From positions 115,933 to 179,932 of the forward strand of contig CAVPDZ010000030.1 in NCBI GenBank assembly GCA_963702755.1: a stretch of 64,000 bases of DNA. The letters are read 5' to 3'. The notes beneath the pieces are model-generated. The model was not told the origin of the DNA. It did no database searches and saw nothing but the letters and a program-made list of their open reading frames with translations. This stretch comes from JAJPKK01 sp963702755 (GTDB taxonomy: Bacteria > Pseudomonadota > Alphaproteobacteria > Rhizobiales > Xanthobacteraceae). Positions within the stretch are counted from its first letter, which is position 1. Every line of letters starts with the position of its first letter. The translations under genes were made by a program, and so were the position numbers. Below are positions 8,582-19,009 of the stretch, one piece after another.

Positions 8582-8907
8582 TGTCTTCCTCCCGGCGATC
8601 GAGGTGATGGCTCGATTCTTGGCGGGCGGACCCTACGACGATGCGACAGGGGAGAAAAGCGGGTCTCGTCGCTCGTAACGGCGTGGTACGAAACGCGAAT
8701 CTCGTGCGCGGAAATATTGCGCGCAAGCGACGGAAGGCTTAGCGTGAGGTTGGTCCGCGAGGGGCATTCCGTTTGGAAATCGGATCGCAAATCCTGAGGT
8801 GAGGGCCGCTGTCGAGTTTATCGCTGCCGGGACGATGTTTTGATCGTGTCGCCTTCCAAGGATCGCAAGGTCACCGACTTTAGTTTGCCGCCCCGGGGAA
8901 GGAGCGC
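8582..8907. other. Divergent intergenic region
   Basis: It separates the SMP-30 operon (leftward) from the TIR-TPR gene (rightward) and must hold both promoters. I see no RNA gene or repeat in it, and no operator I can name. Confidence 0.5.
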
Positions 8908-10788
8908 ATGTCGGATACTGTTGCGGTGAAGTATCGGGCGTTTCTCAGTTACAGCCATGAAGACGGCGCCTTGGCGACGTGGCTGCATACGAGCCTGGAG
9001 AATTTCCGGATCGACAAGGATCTGGTCGGACGGATCACGCGGCTCGGCCCGGTGCCGGATTCGCTCCGGCCGATCTACAGCGATGACGAGGACTTTCTCG
9101 CGGGCGATCCGCTGCCGGATGCAACCGCGGCCGCGCTTGATTCATCGGCGGCGCTGATCGTGCTGTGCTCGGGGAGCACGGCAAGCCGGATCGCCGCCAA
9201 CGAGGAGGTTCGCATCTTCCGTTGGCGCCACCCGGACCGGCCGGTGATCCCGGTCACGATCGACGGCGCGCCGCCCGAGAATTTTCCGCCGGCGCTGCGC
9301 TACGTAATTGCGCCCGACGGATCGGTCACCGAATGGCCGATCACGGTGAGCGGCCCGGACTTGCGCCGCAAGGCCGACGGCAAAGGGCTTGGTCTCGCCA
9401 AGATCATTGCCGCTCTGACCGGCCTCACGGCGGAAGACGTCGTCGAGCGCATCGCTCGCGCGCGGCGCCAGCGGCTGAACAAGCGGATTGCGGCCGTGAT
9501 TCTGGTCGCGGTGGTCGCAGCCGCGGCGGCGGCCTGGCTGTTTTCCGAGCGCCGGTCATCATCAACATCGACTCAGTCGGCGGCCGGAAGCCAGACGATC
9601 TCCGCCGACGCCGAGGGATTGGCCGGTCGGCTGGCGGTGGGCGCACGCGCGCCGGGGAGCAAAGAGAACTTGGCGCGAGCGATCGCTGCCATCGCGGCAG
9701 GGGCGGCGAGCGAGCCCCGCGATGCGCAGGCCTTGGAGCTTCTCAAGGCCGATATGCCGGCAGAGGCCGTGCCGCTGCTGCGCATGGTGGCCGAGGACAA
9801 GGCGGCGTCCGACGGCAAGCAAGGGGCTGCTGCCTTTCGCGTTCTCGGCGCCGTTGCGGCCGTCGCCGATCCCGAAAGCGCGCGCGATGCCTACGCGCGG
9901 GCGTTGATGCTTGATCCTGACGACGCCGTGAGCATGTTCCAGGACGGCTGGTTCGAGAAGGAGACCGGCAATCTCGCCGCTGCCGATGGGCTCTACCGGC
10001 GCTTCCTCGCGCTCAAGCAGTCGTCCGTCGACAGCGAGCAGACGGTTTGGGCGCGGATCGGGCTCGGTGAGATTGCGCAAGCGGGGGCAAAGCCCGACGC
10101 GGCGCTCGAGTTCTATCGCGCTGCGCAGACGGTCGCGGACCGTCTCGCCCAGAAGAATCCCAAGTCCGACGAGCCGCAGCGCGATCTCGCGACGATCTAC
10201 GAGAAGATCGGCAGCGTCGACGTTGCGAAGAATGACCTCGCCGGTGCGCTGAAACTCTATCAGGACAGCTTCGCCATCCGCGAGCGCCTGGCAAATTCCG
10301 ATCCGAGCGACGTCGTCCGCCAGCGCAATCTCGCGGCGGCGTACAACAATATCGGTGACGTACAGCGCGCGCAGAACGAACTCGCCGGCGCACTCGGGTC
10401 CTATCGCAGCGGCCTGGCGGTCGCGCAGTCCCTGGCGACATCCAATCCCGACAATGCCAGCGTACAGCGCGAACTCTTGGTGACGTACATCAGGATCGGC
10501 GACGTGCAGGTCGCGCAAAAGGATCTTCCGGGCGCGATGATGACGTATCGCGATGGCCTCGCCGTTGCCGAGCGCCTCGCCAATTCCGACCCCGCCAATG
10601 CCGGCTTGCAGTTCGATCTTGTGACCGCGAACTGGCGCCTCGCCGCCGTCGGCGACAGCTCCGCGCAGCGCTTCGCCTACATCGTGACCGCGCTGCGCAA
10701 GCTGAAGCAAGAGGGCCGGTTGACCCCGGCGCAGGAGCCGTGGCTCCCCGCCGCCGAAGCCCAACTCGCGCGGTATAAGCCGCGGTAA
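8908..10788 (+). CDS. TIR-domain protein with membrane segment and TPR repeats
   Basis: A 626-aa protein with AAGGAG before the ATG. Residues 8-150 form a TIR-like domain: YRAFLSYSHEDG opening strand, PIYSDDEDFLAGDPLP, AALIVLCSGSTASR, and an acidic pair in ANEEVRIFRW at the position of the catalytic Glu of NAD-hydrolysing TIRs. A membrane helix spans about residues 194-213. From about 300 to 610 there are TPR-like repeats; the sequence DLAGALKLYQDSF...RLANSDPS recurs three times with small changes. TIR-TM-TPR proteins are common in alphaproteobacteria and are presumed signalling or stress proteins. Whether this one is an enzyme is unknown. Confidence 0.85.
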   Translation: MSDTVAVKYRAFLSYSHEDGALATWLHTSLENFRIDKDLVGRITRLGPVPDSLRPIYSDDEDFLAGDPLPDATAAALDSSAALIVLCSGSTASRIAANEEVRIFRWRHPDRPVIPVTIDGAPPENFPPALRYVIAPDGSVTEWPITVSGPDLRRKADGKGLGLAKIIAALTGLTAEDVVERIARARRQRLNKRIAAVILVAVVAAAAAAWLFSERRSSSTSTQSAAGSQTISADAEGLAGRLAVGARAPGSKENLARAIAAIAAGAASEPRDAQALELLKADMPAEAVPLLRMVAEDKAASDGKQGAAAFRVLGAVAAVADPESARDAYARALMLDPDDAVSMFQDGWFEKETGNLAAADGLYRRFLALKQSSVDSEQTVWARIGLGEIAQAGAKPDAALEFYRAAQTVADRLAQKNPKSDEPQRDLATIYEKIGSVDVAKNDLAGALKLYQDSFAIRERLANSDPSDVVRQRNLAAAYNNIGDVQRAQNELAGALGSYRSGLAVAQSLATSNPDNASVQRELLVTYIRIGDVQVAQKDLPGAMMTYRDGLAVAERLANSDPANAGLQFDLVTANWRLAAVGDSSAQRFAYIVTALRKLKQEGRLTPAQEPWLPAAEAQLARYKPR

Positions 10789-10810
10789 GTCGGATCACCC
10801 CGCGAGTTTG

Positions 10811-10886
10811 TAGGGCGCAATAGCGAAGCGTATTGCGCCGCTGAGACGTGGAACGGCGGATTACGGCTGCGCCTAATCCGCCCTAC
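10811..10886. repeat. Double-hairpin intergenic repeat between convergent genes
   Basis: Two hairpins: GGCGCAATAGCG...CGTATTGCGCC at 10814-10839 and GGCGGATTACG...TAATCCGCC at 10855-10882, framed by TAGGGC and GCCCTA. It lies between the convergent TIR-TPR and dehydrogenase genes, where it could terminate both transcripts. Confidence 0.75.
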
Positions 10887-10914
10887 GAACGCAAATCGCA
10901 AGGGCGGCGACCGA

Positions 10915-11785
10915 TCACCGCTCCAAGATCGCGATGAGGCTCGACGTGTCCCAGCGCTTGCCGCCCATCTTCTGCACTTCGGCGTAGAACTGGTCGACGA
11001 GGGCGGTGACCGGCAGGCGCGCGCCGTTGCGCCGCGCCTCGGCAAAGCAGATGCCGAGGTCCTTGCGCATCCAATCGACGGCGAAGCCGAAGTCGAACTT
11101 GCCGTCCACCATGGTCTTGTAGCGGTTCTCCATCTGCCAGGATTGCGCGGCGCCTTTGGAGATGGTCGCGATCAGCTTCTCGGTGTCGAGGCCGGCGCAT
11201 TTGGCAAAATGCAGCGCCTCGGCGAGGCCCTGAACCGCGCCGGCGATGCAAATCTGATTGCACATCTTGGCTAGCTGGCCGGAGCCGGGCGCGCCCATCA
11301 GATTGCAGGCGCGCGCATAGGCAGCGATGATCTTCTCGGCGCGGGCGAATGGCTCGACATCGCCGCCGCACATCACGGTGAGGACGCCGTTCTCGGCGCC
11401 GGCTTGGCCGCCGGAGACCGGTGCATCGATGGCATCGAAGCCGCCTTTCTTCGCGGCCGCGTGAAGGTCGCGGGCGATCTCGGCAGAGGCGGTGGTGTGA
11501 TCGACGAAGACGGCGCCTTTGCGCATGCCGCCGAATGCGCCGTCGCTCCCGAGCGTCACCTCGCGCAGATCGTTGTCGTTGCCGACGCAGGCCATGACGA
11601 AGTCCTGGCCTTCGGCCGCCTGCCGCGGCGTCGGCGCCGCGTCGTCCGCCGAACTGGGCCACCCATTTCTCGGCTTTGGAAGCGGTGCGATTGTAGACCG
11701 TGACCTCATGCCCGCCCTTGGTCTTGAGATGCCCCGCCATCGGGTAGCCCATCACGCCGAGACCGATAAACGCCACTTTCGCCAT
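10915..11785 (-). pseudogene. 3-hydroxyisobutyrate dehydrogenase / tartronate semialdehyde reductase family, one frameshift
   Basis: The N-terminus MAKVAFIGLGVMGYPMAGHL is the NADP-binding motif of beta-hydroxyacid dehydrogenases. The second signature DAPVSGGQAGAENG and the catalytic lysine region GQLAKMCNQICIAG follow. The start at 11785 has GGAGGTCAGTG before it. The frame shifts near 11650 (TTCGGCGGACGACGC), consistent with one extra base, after about 45 residues; the remaining 264 residues are intact. Full length would be about 290 aa as in the family. Likely reduces or oxidises a 3-hydroxy acid. Probably functional if the indel is an error. Confidence 0.85.
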
Positions 11786-11944
11786 CACTGACCTCCATTG
11801 CCGCCTTGAGTTTACAGTTGGGGGAGGAGAGAGGACAGGGTTCCCGTGGCGCTCTGCCCGTGCCGCTCGATTGACCGTACCCACCCAGCTCATATCTGTG
11901 TAAGGAAGTCGGCCCTGCCGTAACGGCAGCCACGGAGAAAGCCC

Positions 11945-13099
<1,155 letters not shown>

Positions 13100-13219
13100 C
13101 CATAGGTCGTCTTGCGCCAAAGGCGGGGGAGGGCTACCAGCTTTGTGACAATAAATTCGCGGGCCTATGACGCCTGCGCAAAAACGCCAAGGTAAGAAAG
13201 ATTAATGGGAGGACAAATC

Positions 13220-14308
13220 ATGAAGCGTCGCCAATTCCTCACGGCGGCGGGGCTAGGCCTTGCCGCGACCGCCGTCGCAAAGCCTGCAGTCGCGCAATCG
13301 AGCCCGGCCATCAAGTGGCGGCTCACGTCGAGTTTCCCGAAATCGCTCGACACGCTCTACGGCGCGGCCGAGACCGTCTCCAGGATGGTCGCCGAAGCGA
13401 CCGATAACCAATTTCAAATTCAGGTCTTTGCCGCCGGCGAGATCGTCCCCGGCCTGCAGGCTCTCGATGCGGTGAGCTCAGGCAGCGTCGAGTTGTGCCA
13501 CACGGCGACCTATTATTTCTACGGCAAGGACCCGACGTGGGCTTTGTTTTGCGCGGTGCCGTTCGGCCTCAACACGCGTCAGCAGAACGCCTGGTTCTAC
13601 GACGGCGACGGCATGAAGCTGATGAACGAGTTCTCCAAGAAGTTCAATGTCTACGCGCTTGCCGGAGGCAACACCGGCTGCCAGATGGGCGGCTGGTTTC
13701 GCAAGGAGATCAAGGAAGTCTCCGATTTCCAAGGCTTGAAATTCCGCATCGGCGGATTTGCCGGGCAGACCATCCAGAAGGTCGGCGGCGTGCCGTCCCA
13801 GATCGCCGGCGGCGACATCTATCCGGCGCTGGAGCGCGGCACGATCGATGCCGCCGAATGGGTCGGTCCCTATGACGACGAGAAGCTCGGCTTCAGCAAG
13901 GTCGCGAAATTTTACTATTATCCCGGTTGGTGGGAGGGCGCGACCGCGAACCACCTGCTGATCAATCTTGCCAAGTGGAATGAGTTGCCGAAGCGCTATC
14001 AGTCGATTCTCGAAGGCGCCGCGGCCTACGCCAACACCGAAGAGACCGGCAAGTACGATGCCCGTAACCCGGCAGCGCTGCGCAAGCTCCTCGCCAGCGG
14101 CACCGAGCTGCGCGCATTCTCCCAGCCGATCCTGGAAGCTTGCCTCAAGGCCTCGAACGAGGTGAATGCCGAAACTTCGGCTGCGAACCCTGATTTCAAG
14201 AAGGTGCTGGCGTCGATGCAGGCCTTCCGCGGCGAAGAATATTTCTGGTGGCAGGTCGCCGAGTACAGCTACGACACCTTCATGATCCGCTCGCGCACCC
14301 GCGCGTAG
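13220..14308 (+). CDS. TRAP transporter solute-binding protein (DctP/TakP-like)
   Basis: A 362-aa protein starting at 13220 with GGGAGGACAAATC upstream. A twin-arginine leader (KRRQFLTAAG) ends at about residue 25 (AVA-Q). The mature protein is a DctP-type periplasmic binding protein (GEIVPGLQALDAVSSGSVE, FRIGGFAGQTIQKVGG). The arginine of FRIGG is the usual carboxylate-binding residue. Similarity in layout to TakP suggests 2-oxo acids, often as calcium salts. The permease genes lie downstream on the opposite strand, separated by a transposase. Confidence 0.92.
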   Translation: MKRRQFLTAAGLGLAATAVAKPAVAQSSPAIKWRLTSSFPKSLDTLYGAAETVSRMVAEATDNQFQIQVFAAGEIVPGLQALDAVSSGSVELCHTATYYFYGKDPTWALFCAVPFGLNTRQQNAWFYDGDGMKLMNEFSKKFNVYALAGGNTGCQMGGWFRKEIKEVSDFQGLKFRIGGFAGQTIQKVGGVPSQIAGGDIYPALERGTIDAAEWVGPYDDEKLGFSKVAKFYYYPGWWEGATANHLLINLAKWNELPKRYQSILEGAAAYANTEETGKYDARNPAALRKLLASGTELRAFSQPILEACLKASNEVNAETSAANPDFKKVLASMQAFRGEEYFWWQVAEYSYDTFMIRSRTRA

Positions 14309-14313
14309 GGCGC

Positions 14314-14380
14314 GGAGCGCGGGCATCCTGCCCGCCTTTTATTCCTCTGAAAAAAAGTGCGGGCGCGACGCCCGCGCTCC
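14314..14380. repeat. REP-like paired hairpin, left of RAYT
   Basis: Outer arms GGAGCGCGGGC (14314-14324) and GCCCGCGCTCC (14370-14380) are perfect inverted repeats. Each arm also forms its own small hairpin: GCGGGCATCCTGCCCGC and GCGGGCGCGACGCCCGC. The T-rich spacer could also end transcription of the DctP gene. Confidence 0.8.
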
Positions 14381-14381
14381 G

Positions 14382-14955
14382 TCACGTGCAGTCGCGCGCG
14401 CTCGACCATCGCCATTCTTCCGCAGTCGCCACGAGCCCAGCTTTGACAGGATTTTCGTGGACGTAGTGCACGGCAGCGTCGAAATGCGCTTGATCGCGAA
14501 TATATCGATCGAAATAGTCTGGCGCCCAAAACGCGCCATCGCGGGCTAACAATTTGTTGGCAGTTTTGGCGGTGAAGGATTTCCACGCATGGATCACATC
14601 GCCCAACGGATGGCCGCCCATCTGTTCAATGAGCACATGGACATGATTCGGCATGATGACCCAGCTCAGCAGCCGATATCGTTTTCCGTCAAAGTGCTTG
14701 AGTGCATTTTCGACCACTGATGCAATTTCAGGGTCTTTTAAGACGGCAACTTCCACGTCCGCTGTCGATGAAGGCCTCGATCCGCTGGCGGAGGTCGGCA
14801 CTGTCCGAGGCACGAATGGCGAGATCCTCAAAGATCGCTTTCGGCAACAAGTCGGCCAGTCGGAAGGTGACGAATTGGATGAGGTTGTCCGCGTCGAAAT
14901 GCGGGAGGTAGCCGCGCTCGTTCCAACCTCTCTGGGCACGCGGTCGTTTTGGCAT
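14382..14955 (-). pseudogene. REP-associated tyrosine transposase (RAYT), one frameshift
   Basis: An IS200/IS605-like Y1 transposase of the RAYT group. The N-terminus is HFDADNLIQFVTFRL, and the HUH motif is WVIMPNHVHVLIEQ (HVH). The Y1 tyrosine is expected around FDRYIRDQAHF or VHYVHENPVKAGLV, the latter being the RAYT signature. It ends EEWRWSSARD. The frame changes near 14757, explained by one extra base, after residue 67; total about 190 aa. RAYTs are single-copy domesticated transposases that move or maintain REP sequences, and this one is bracketed by two REP-like pairs. Confidence 0.88.
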
Positions 14956-14960
14956 GGTGC

Positions 14961-15024
14961 GCAGCGCGGGCGTCTCGCCTGCTCGTCTTTTGCGAATGAA
15001 GTGCGGGCGAGACGCCCGCGCTCC
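14961..15024. repeat. REP-like paired hairpin, right of RAYT
   Basis: Same structure as the left copy: GCAGCGCGGGCGTCTCGCCTGC at the 5' side in slightly decayed form, then TGCGGGCGAGACGCCCGCGC at 15002. It abuts the 3' end of the DctM gene. Confidence 0.8.
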
Positions 15025-15029
15025 CGAGG

Positions 15030-16436
15030 CTATTTCAGTTCGAGCGGCGGCGGGACGTCGGGCATCTGGATCTCGATGTTGATCTTGCTCGGATCAACGA
15101 CCGGCGCCTTTTCGATCCAGTACGTCACCGATCCCGGCCAGAAGATCACGATCGCGACCAGGATGACCTGGAGAAAGACCCACGGGATCGCGCCCCAATA
15201 GATGTCGGTCGTTTTCACCGATGGCGGTGCGATGCCGCGCAGATAAAACAAAGCGAAGCCGAATGGCGGGTGCATGAAGCTTGTCTGGATGTTGGCGCAG
15301 ATGAGCACGCCGAACCAGATGAGGTCGATGCCGAGCTTGTCGGCCGCGGGCGCGAGCAGCGGAATGATGATGAACGCGATCTCGAAGAAATCGAGAAAGA
15401 ACGCGATCACGAAAATGAAGATGTTGACGAACACCAGGAAGCCGACCGGGCCGCCCGGCAGCGACGTCAGCATCTGCTCGATCCAGATCTTGCCGCCGAC
15501 CCCCTGGAACACGAGACTGAACACGCGCGCGCCGATCAGGATGTAGACCACCATGGCGGTGATGCGCATGGTGGTCGACATGCCCTGGTAGAGAAGCGGC
15601 CAGGTCAGCGTGCCGTAGAACGCGGCGAGTGCGATCGCGCCGACGGCGCCCATGGCGCCGGCCTCGGTCGGCGTCGCAAGGCCGAGGAAGATCGTGCCGA
15701 GCACAAGGAAGATAAGGCCGAGCGAGGGAATGATGCCGCGCAGGCATTTGCTCCACAGTGCCCAGCCCTTGAGCGTGCGTGCGGCCTCCGGAAGAGCCGG
15801 CACGTCCTTTGGCCAGCGCCAGCTCACGAAGGCGACCCAGATCACGAACAGCGCGACCTGGATGATGCTTGGCCCGATCGCACCCGCATACATGTCGCCG
15901 ACCGAGCGGCCGAGTTGGTCGGCGAGCACGACGAGCACCAGCGACGGCGGGATCAGCTGGGTGATGGTGCCGGACGCGGCGATCACGCCCATGGTATGGC
16001 GCACCGAATAGCCGTTGCGCATCATCGCCGGAATCGAAATGACGCCCATGGCGATGACGGATGCCGCAACTGTCCCGGTGATGGCGCCGAGGATCGCGCC
16101 GACGAAAATCACCGCATAGGACAGGCCGCCGCGCACCGGGCCGAACAGCTGTCCGATCGAGTCGAGCAAATCCTCGGCGAGACCGCAGCGCTCGAGGATC
16201 GCGCCCATGAAGGTGAAGAACGGAATCGCCAGCAGCAGATCGTTGGAGATGATGCCGTAGAGCTGAAACGTCAGATTGCCGAGGAAGTCGGGCGCGATGA
16301 CGCCCCACGAGATGGCGAGAAATCCGAAAAACAGTCCGGTCGCCGCCAGCGAGAATGCCGCCGGATATCCGATCAACATGAACAGCACCATCCCCACAAA
16401 CATGAGCGGTGCCATGTTGTCGCGGATGAAGTTCAT
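15030..16436 (-). CDS. TRAP transporter large permease (DctM)
   Basis: A 468-aa very hydrophobic protein with at least ten membrane segments. It matches the DctM pattern: FTFMGAILERCGLAEDLLD near the first third, VAASVIAMGVISIPAMMRNGY, and GTITQLIPPSLVLVVLADQ, the substrate-pathway motif. It transports together with DctQ and the DctP protein at 13220. The start overlaps the DctQ stop as ATGA, so the two permeases are co-translated. Confidence 0.92.
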   Translation of the reverse strand: MNFIRDNMAPLMFVGMVLFMLIGYPAAFSLAATGLFFGFLAISWGVIAPDFLGNLTFQLYGIISNDLLLAIPFFTFMGAILERCGLAEDLLDSIGQLFGPVRGGLSYAVIFVGAILGAITGTVAASVIAMGVISIPAMMRNGYSVRHTMGVIAASGTITQLIPPSLVLVVLADQLGRSVGDMYAGAIGPSIIQVALFVIWVAFVSWRWPKDVPALPEAARTLKGWALWSKCLRGIIPSLGLIFLVLGTIFLGLATPTEAGAMGAVGAIALAAFYGTLTWPLLYQGMSTTMRITAMVVYILIGARVFSLVFQGVGGKIWIEQMLTSLPGGPVGFLVFVNIFIFVIAFFLDFFEIAFIIIPLLAPAADKLGIDLIWFGVLICANIQTSFMHPPFGFALFYLRGIAPPSVKTTDIYWGAIPWVFLQVILVAIVIFWPGSVTYWIEKAPVVDPSKINIEIQMPDVPPPLELK

Positions 16437-17041
16437 TGCAGCGGCTTCTCGTATTTGAAATCGGCGTCGATGTCGTGCCGCAGCGCGGCAACCCGCTTGA
16501 TGATTTCCGACACGCCTTGAAGCGCCATCAGCGCGAACCCGACCGGCAGCATCAGCTTGACCGGCCAGCGAACGAGGCCGCCGGCGTTGTTGGATTGCTC
16601 ATCGATGCGGACCGAATCGACGAACCACGGCCAGGTGAAATAGATGAGGATGAGGCAGATCGGCAGCAGGAACAGGATGCCGCCGATGATGTCGATCCAG
16701 ATCCGGGTGCGCTCCGAGACCATCCCGTAGAACAGATCGACCCGCACATGCTCGTTGACCTTGAGCGTATAGGGGCCGCCCAGGAGCACGATCGCCGTGA
16801 ACATGTACCACTGCGCTTCGAGGAACGCGTTGGCGTGGTTGCCGTACCAGCCGATTCCCGACGTCAGGCCGTGCAGGAATGAAAAGTTCTGCGCAAGATA
16901 AAGAAAGCCGTCGATGCCATAGCGCACGGCGGCGTTGCCCGCGCTGAGAAGGCACGAGAGCAGCACCATCCAGTTGGCGACAACGGAGAACTGCTCGTTA
17001 AACCGGTCAATCGCCTGGCTGAACTTCAGCAATGCAGGCAC
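16433..17041 (-). CDS. TRAP transporter small permease (DctQ)
   Basis: A 202-aa protein with four hydrophobic helices and the DctQ core (LEAQWYMFTAIVLLGGPYTLKVNEHVRVDLFY). The NEHVRVD segment is diagnostic. It is first in the two-gene permease operon and overlaps dctM by four bases. The promoter should lie in the 207-base gap up to the moaA end at 17249. Confidence 0.92.
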   Translation of the reverse strand: MPALLKFSQAIDRFNEQFSVVANWMVLLSCLLSAGNAAVRYGIDGFLYLAQNFSFLHGLTSGIGWYGNHANAFLEAQWYMFTAIVLLGGPYTLKVNEHVRVDLFYGMVSERTRIWIDIIGGILFLLPICLILIYFTWPWFVDSVRIDEQSNNAGGLVRWPVKLMLPVGFALMALQGVSEIIKRVAALRHDIDADFKYEKPLQ

Positions 17042-17248
17042 GTTTTCCGCCCCTCAAGCCGACTGCGGCTTCGCAGCTCCTAAAGAGCCGCGACGTGCCG
17101 TCGGCCATCCACATTATTTTCTGCTGCGCTTCCACCACGGCTGGCGCAAATTCTTTTGCCGTAGCGCCGGAGGCCCCACAGTCACTAAACGTTAATTCAG
17201 ACTATGGTTGTGACGTCAATTAGAACTTTGGCTGCAACGCAAAATCGA

Positions 17249-18301
17249 TCAGCCGCCGGTGACGCTCATGTGTCGGGCAAGTGCCGGTCGCTTATGGCGA
17301 CGGTCGATGACGAAGTCGTGGCCCTTCGGCTTGCGCGAGATTGCCTCCTCGATCGCCTCGTAGAGGAGGTCGTTGCTCTCGGATGCACGCAGCACGCTGC
17401 GGAGATCGGCGGCATCCTCCTGTCCGAGGCACATGAAGAGGGTGCCGGTGCAGGTGACGCGCACACGATTGCAGGATTCGCAGAAATTGTGGGTGAGGGG
17501 AGTGATGAAGCCAAGGCGCCCGCCGGTCTCGGCGACGCGCATGTAGCGAGCGGGGCCGCCGGTGCGATAATCGATGTCGGTCAGCGTAAATCGCTCGGCG
17601 AGCCGCGACCGAACCATCGACAGCGGCAGATACTGATCAATTCGACCTTCGCCGACGTCGCCGAGCGGCATCACCTCGATGAAGGTGAGGTCCATGCCGG
17701 AGCCGTGCGCCCACGCGACAAGCTCCGCGAACTCATCCTCGTTGACGCCTTTGAGTGCCACCGCATTGATCTTCACCGCGAGACCCGCCTCGCGCGCGGC
17801 CTTGATGCCGTCGAGCACTCGGTCGAGATCGCCCCACCGGGTGACCGCGCGGAATTTCGCCGGATCGAGCGTGTCGAGTGACACGTTGATCCGTTTCACG
17901 CCGTGGGCCGCAAGCTCCGCGGCATATTTCTGCAGCTGCGAAGCGTTGGTGGTGAGCGTCAGCTCGTCGAGCGCGCCTGATCGGAGATGGCGCGACAGCG
18001 AGGCAACCAGTGTCATGATGCCGCGCCGCACCAGCGGCTCGCCGCCCGTAAGCCGCAGCTTGCGCACGCCCTTGGCGATAAAGGCGGAGCACAGCCGGTC
18101 GAGTTCTTCGAGGGAGAGAATGTCCCGCTTGGGCAGGAACGTCATATCCTCCGCCATGCAATACACGCAGCGGAAGTCGCAGCGGTCCGTCACCGAAACG
18201 CGCAGATAGGTGATTGCGCGGGCAAACGGGTCGACGAGCGGACGCGGAACGAGCGTCGCCGCCCGCTCGAATTCTCCCGACATCTGGCTAGGTTCGGACA
18301 T
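17249..18301 (-). CDS. moaA: GTP 3',8-cyclase MoaA (molybdenum cofactor synthesis)
   Basis: A 350-aa radical-SAM enzyme. The N-terminal cluster motif is CDFRCVYC and the C-terminal second cluster is CESCNRVRVTCTG followed by FMC. LTGGEPLVRRG is the SAM-binding GGEP motif. The C-terminus ends GG (VTGG), as required for activity. The start at 18301 (MSEPSQMSGEF) is chosen; 18283 is an alternative. It makes cyclic pyranopterin precursor, needed by molybdoenzymes such as the CoxL protein in this window. It is not in an obvious mo-operon here. Confidence 0.95.
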   Translation of the reverse strand: MSEPSQMSGEFERAATLVPRPLVDPFARAITYLRVSVTDRCDFRCVYCMAEDMTFLPKRDILSLEELDRLCSAFIAKGVRKLRLTGGEPLVRRGIMTLVASLSRHLRSGALDELTLTTNASQLQKYAAELAAHGVKRINVSLDTLDPAKFRAVTRWGDLDRVLDGIKAAREAGLAVKINAVALKGVNEDEFAELVAWAHGSGMDLTFIEVMPLGDVGEGRIDQYLPLSMVRSRLAERFTLTDIDYRTGGPARYMRVAETGGRLGFITPLTHNFCESCNRVRVTCTGTLFMCLGQEDAADLRSVLRASESNDLLYEAIEEAISRKPKGHDFVIDRRHKRPALARHMSVTGG

Positions 18302-18482
18302 GCACCTTGTACTCGTCGACGTGCCGGTTTTCCCAGGGAACAAGTGATATGGCAAGTGGCACTGCCGTGAAGCTTATATAGTCGTTCTCAGCGTCCTGGG
18401 GAGATTGGCGCAACCTTTGTCGCTGCGTCATCCGCCCTGCGGCCCGACGATCGTTCTTGCGCACTGCACAATGGAGCGGTTC

Positions 18483-18867
18483 ATGTCATCGACGTCAGAA
18501 CAGCGCGACCGAGCGCCTTGGCCGACCGAAGTGAGGCTGCGCAAAGACAAGGCGGCGCTGACGGTCAAGTTCGATACGGGGGAGTCCTTTGAGTTCCCCG
18601 CCGAGTTCTTGCGGGTCAACTCACCGAGCGCGGAAGTCAAAGGTCATTCGCCGGACGAGCGAAAGACCGTCGGCGGGAAGCGCAACGTGCGGGTGTTGGA
18701 GGTCGAGCCCGTCGGCAATTACGCGGTGCGGCTCGCTGTTCGACGACCTGCATTCCACCGGGATCTACAGTTGGGACTATTTCATCGACCTTGGCCGCAA
18801 CCAGGAGCGCATGTGGCGCGACTACCTTGCCGAGCTCTCTGCAAAGGGCATGAGCCGCGATCCGTGA
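18483..18867 (+). pseudogene. DUF971 (gamma-butyrobetaine hydroxylase-like N-terminal domain) protein, one frameshift
   Basis: A short DUF971 protein: WPTEVRLRKDKAALTVKFDTGESFEFPAEFLRV, then HSPDE, VEPVGNYAVRL, then after a frameshift FDDLHSTGIYSWDYF. The family has a small zinc-binding or beta-fold domain and is linked to Fe-S assembly neighbours. The frame changes near 18738, consistent with an extra G (CTCGCTGTTC). Total about 128 aa, normal for the family. GGAG lies at -10 of ATG 18483. Confidence 0.82.
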
Positions 18868-18875
18868 CGAAGTCC

Positions 18876-18963
18876 GTAGCCCGGATGAGCGCAGCGATAT
18901 CCGGGGCGGCGGTGCCATCATCATCGGGCTGGCCCCGGATATCGCTGCGCTCATCCGGGCTAC
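18876..18963. repeat. Palindromic repeat with perfect 32-bp arms
   Basis: Arms 18876-18907 and 18932-18963 are exact inverted complements, beginning GTAGCCCGGATGAGCGC, with a 24-base loop. It lies between the convergent DUF971 and L,D-transpeptidase genes. A solo end of the same repeat (CCATCCGGGCTAC) is at about 45698-45710. Confidence 0.9.
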
Positions 18964-19009
18964 AGAAGTCGCCCGATCGCGCCTACCCAGTTTGCCCCGC
19001 CACGCGCCG

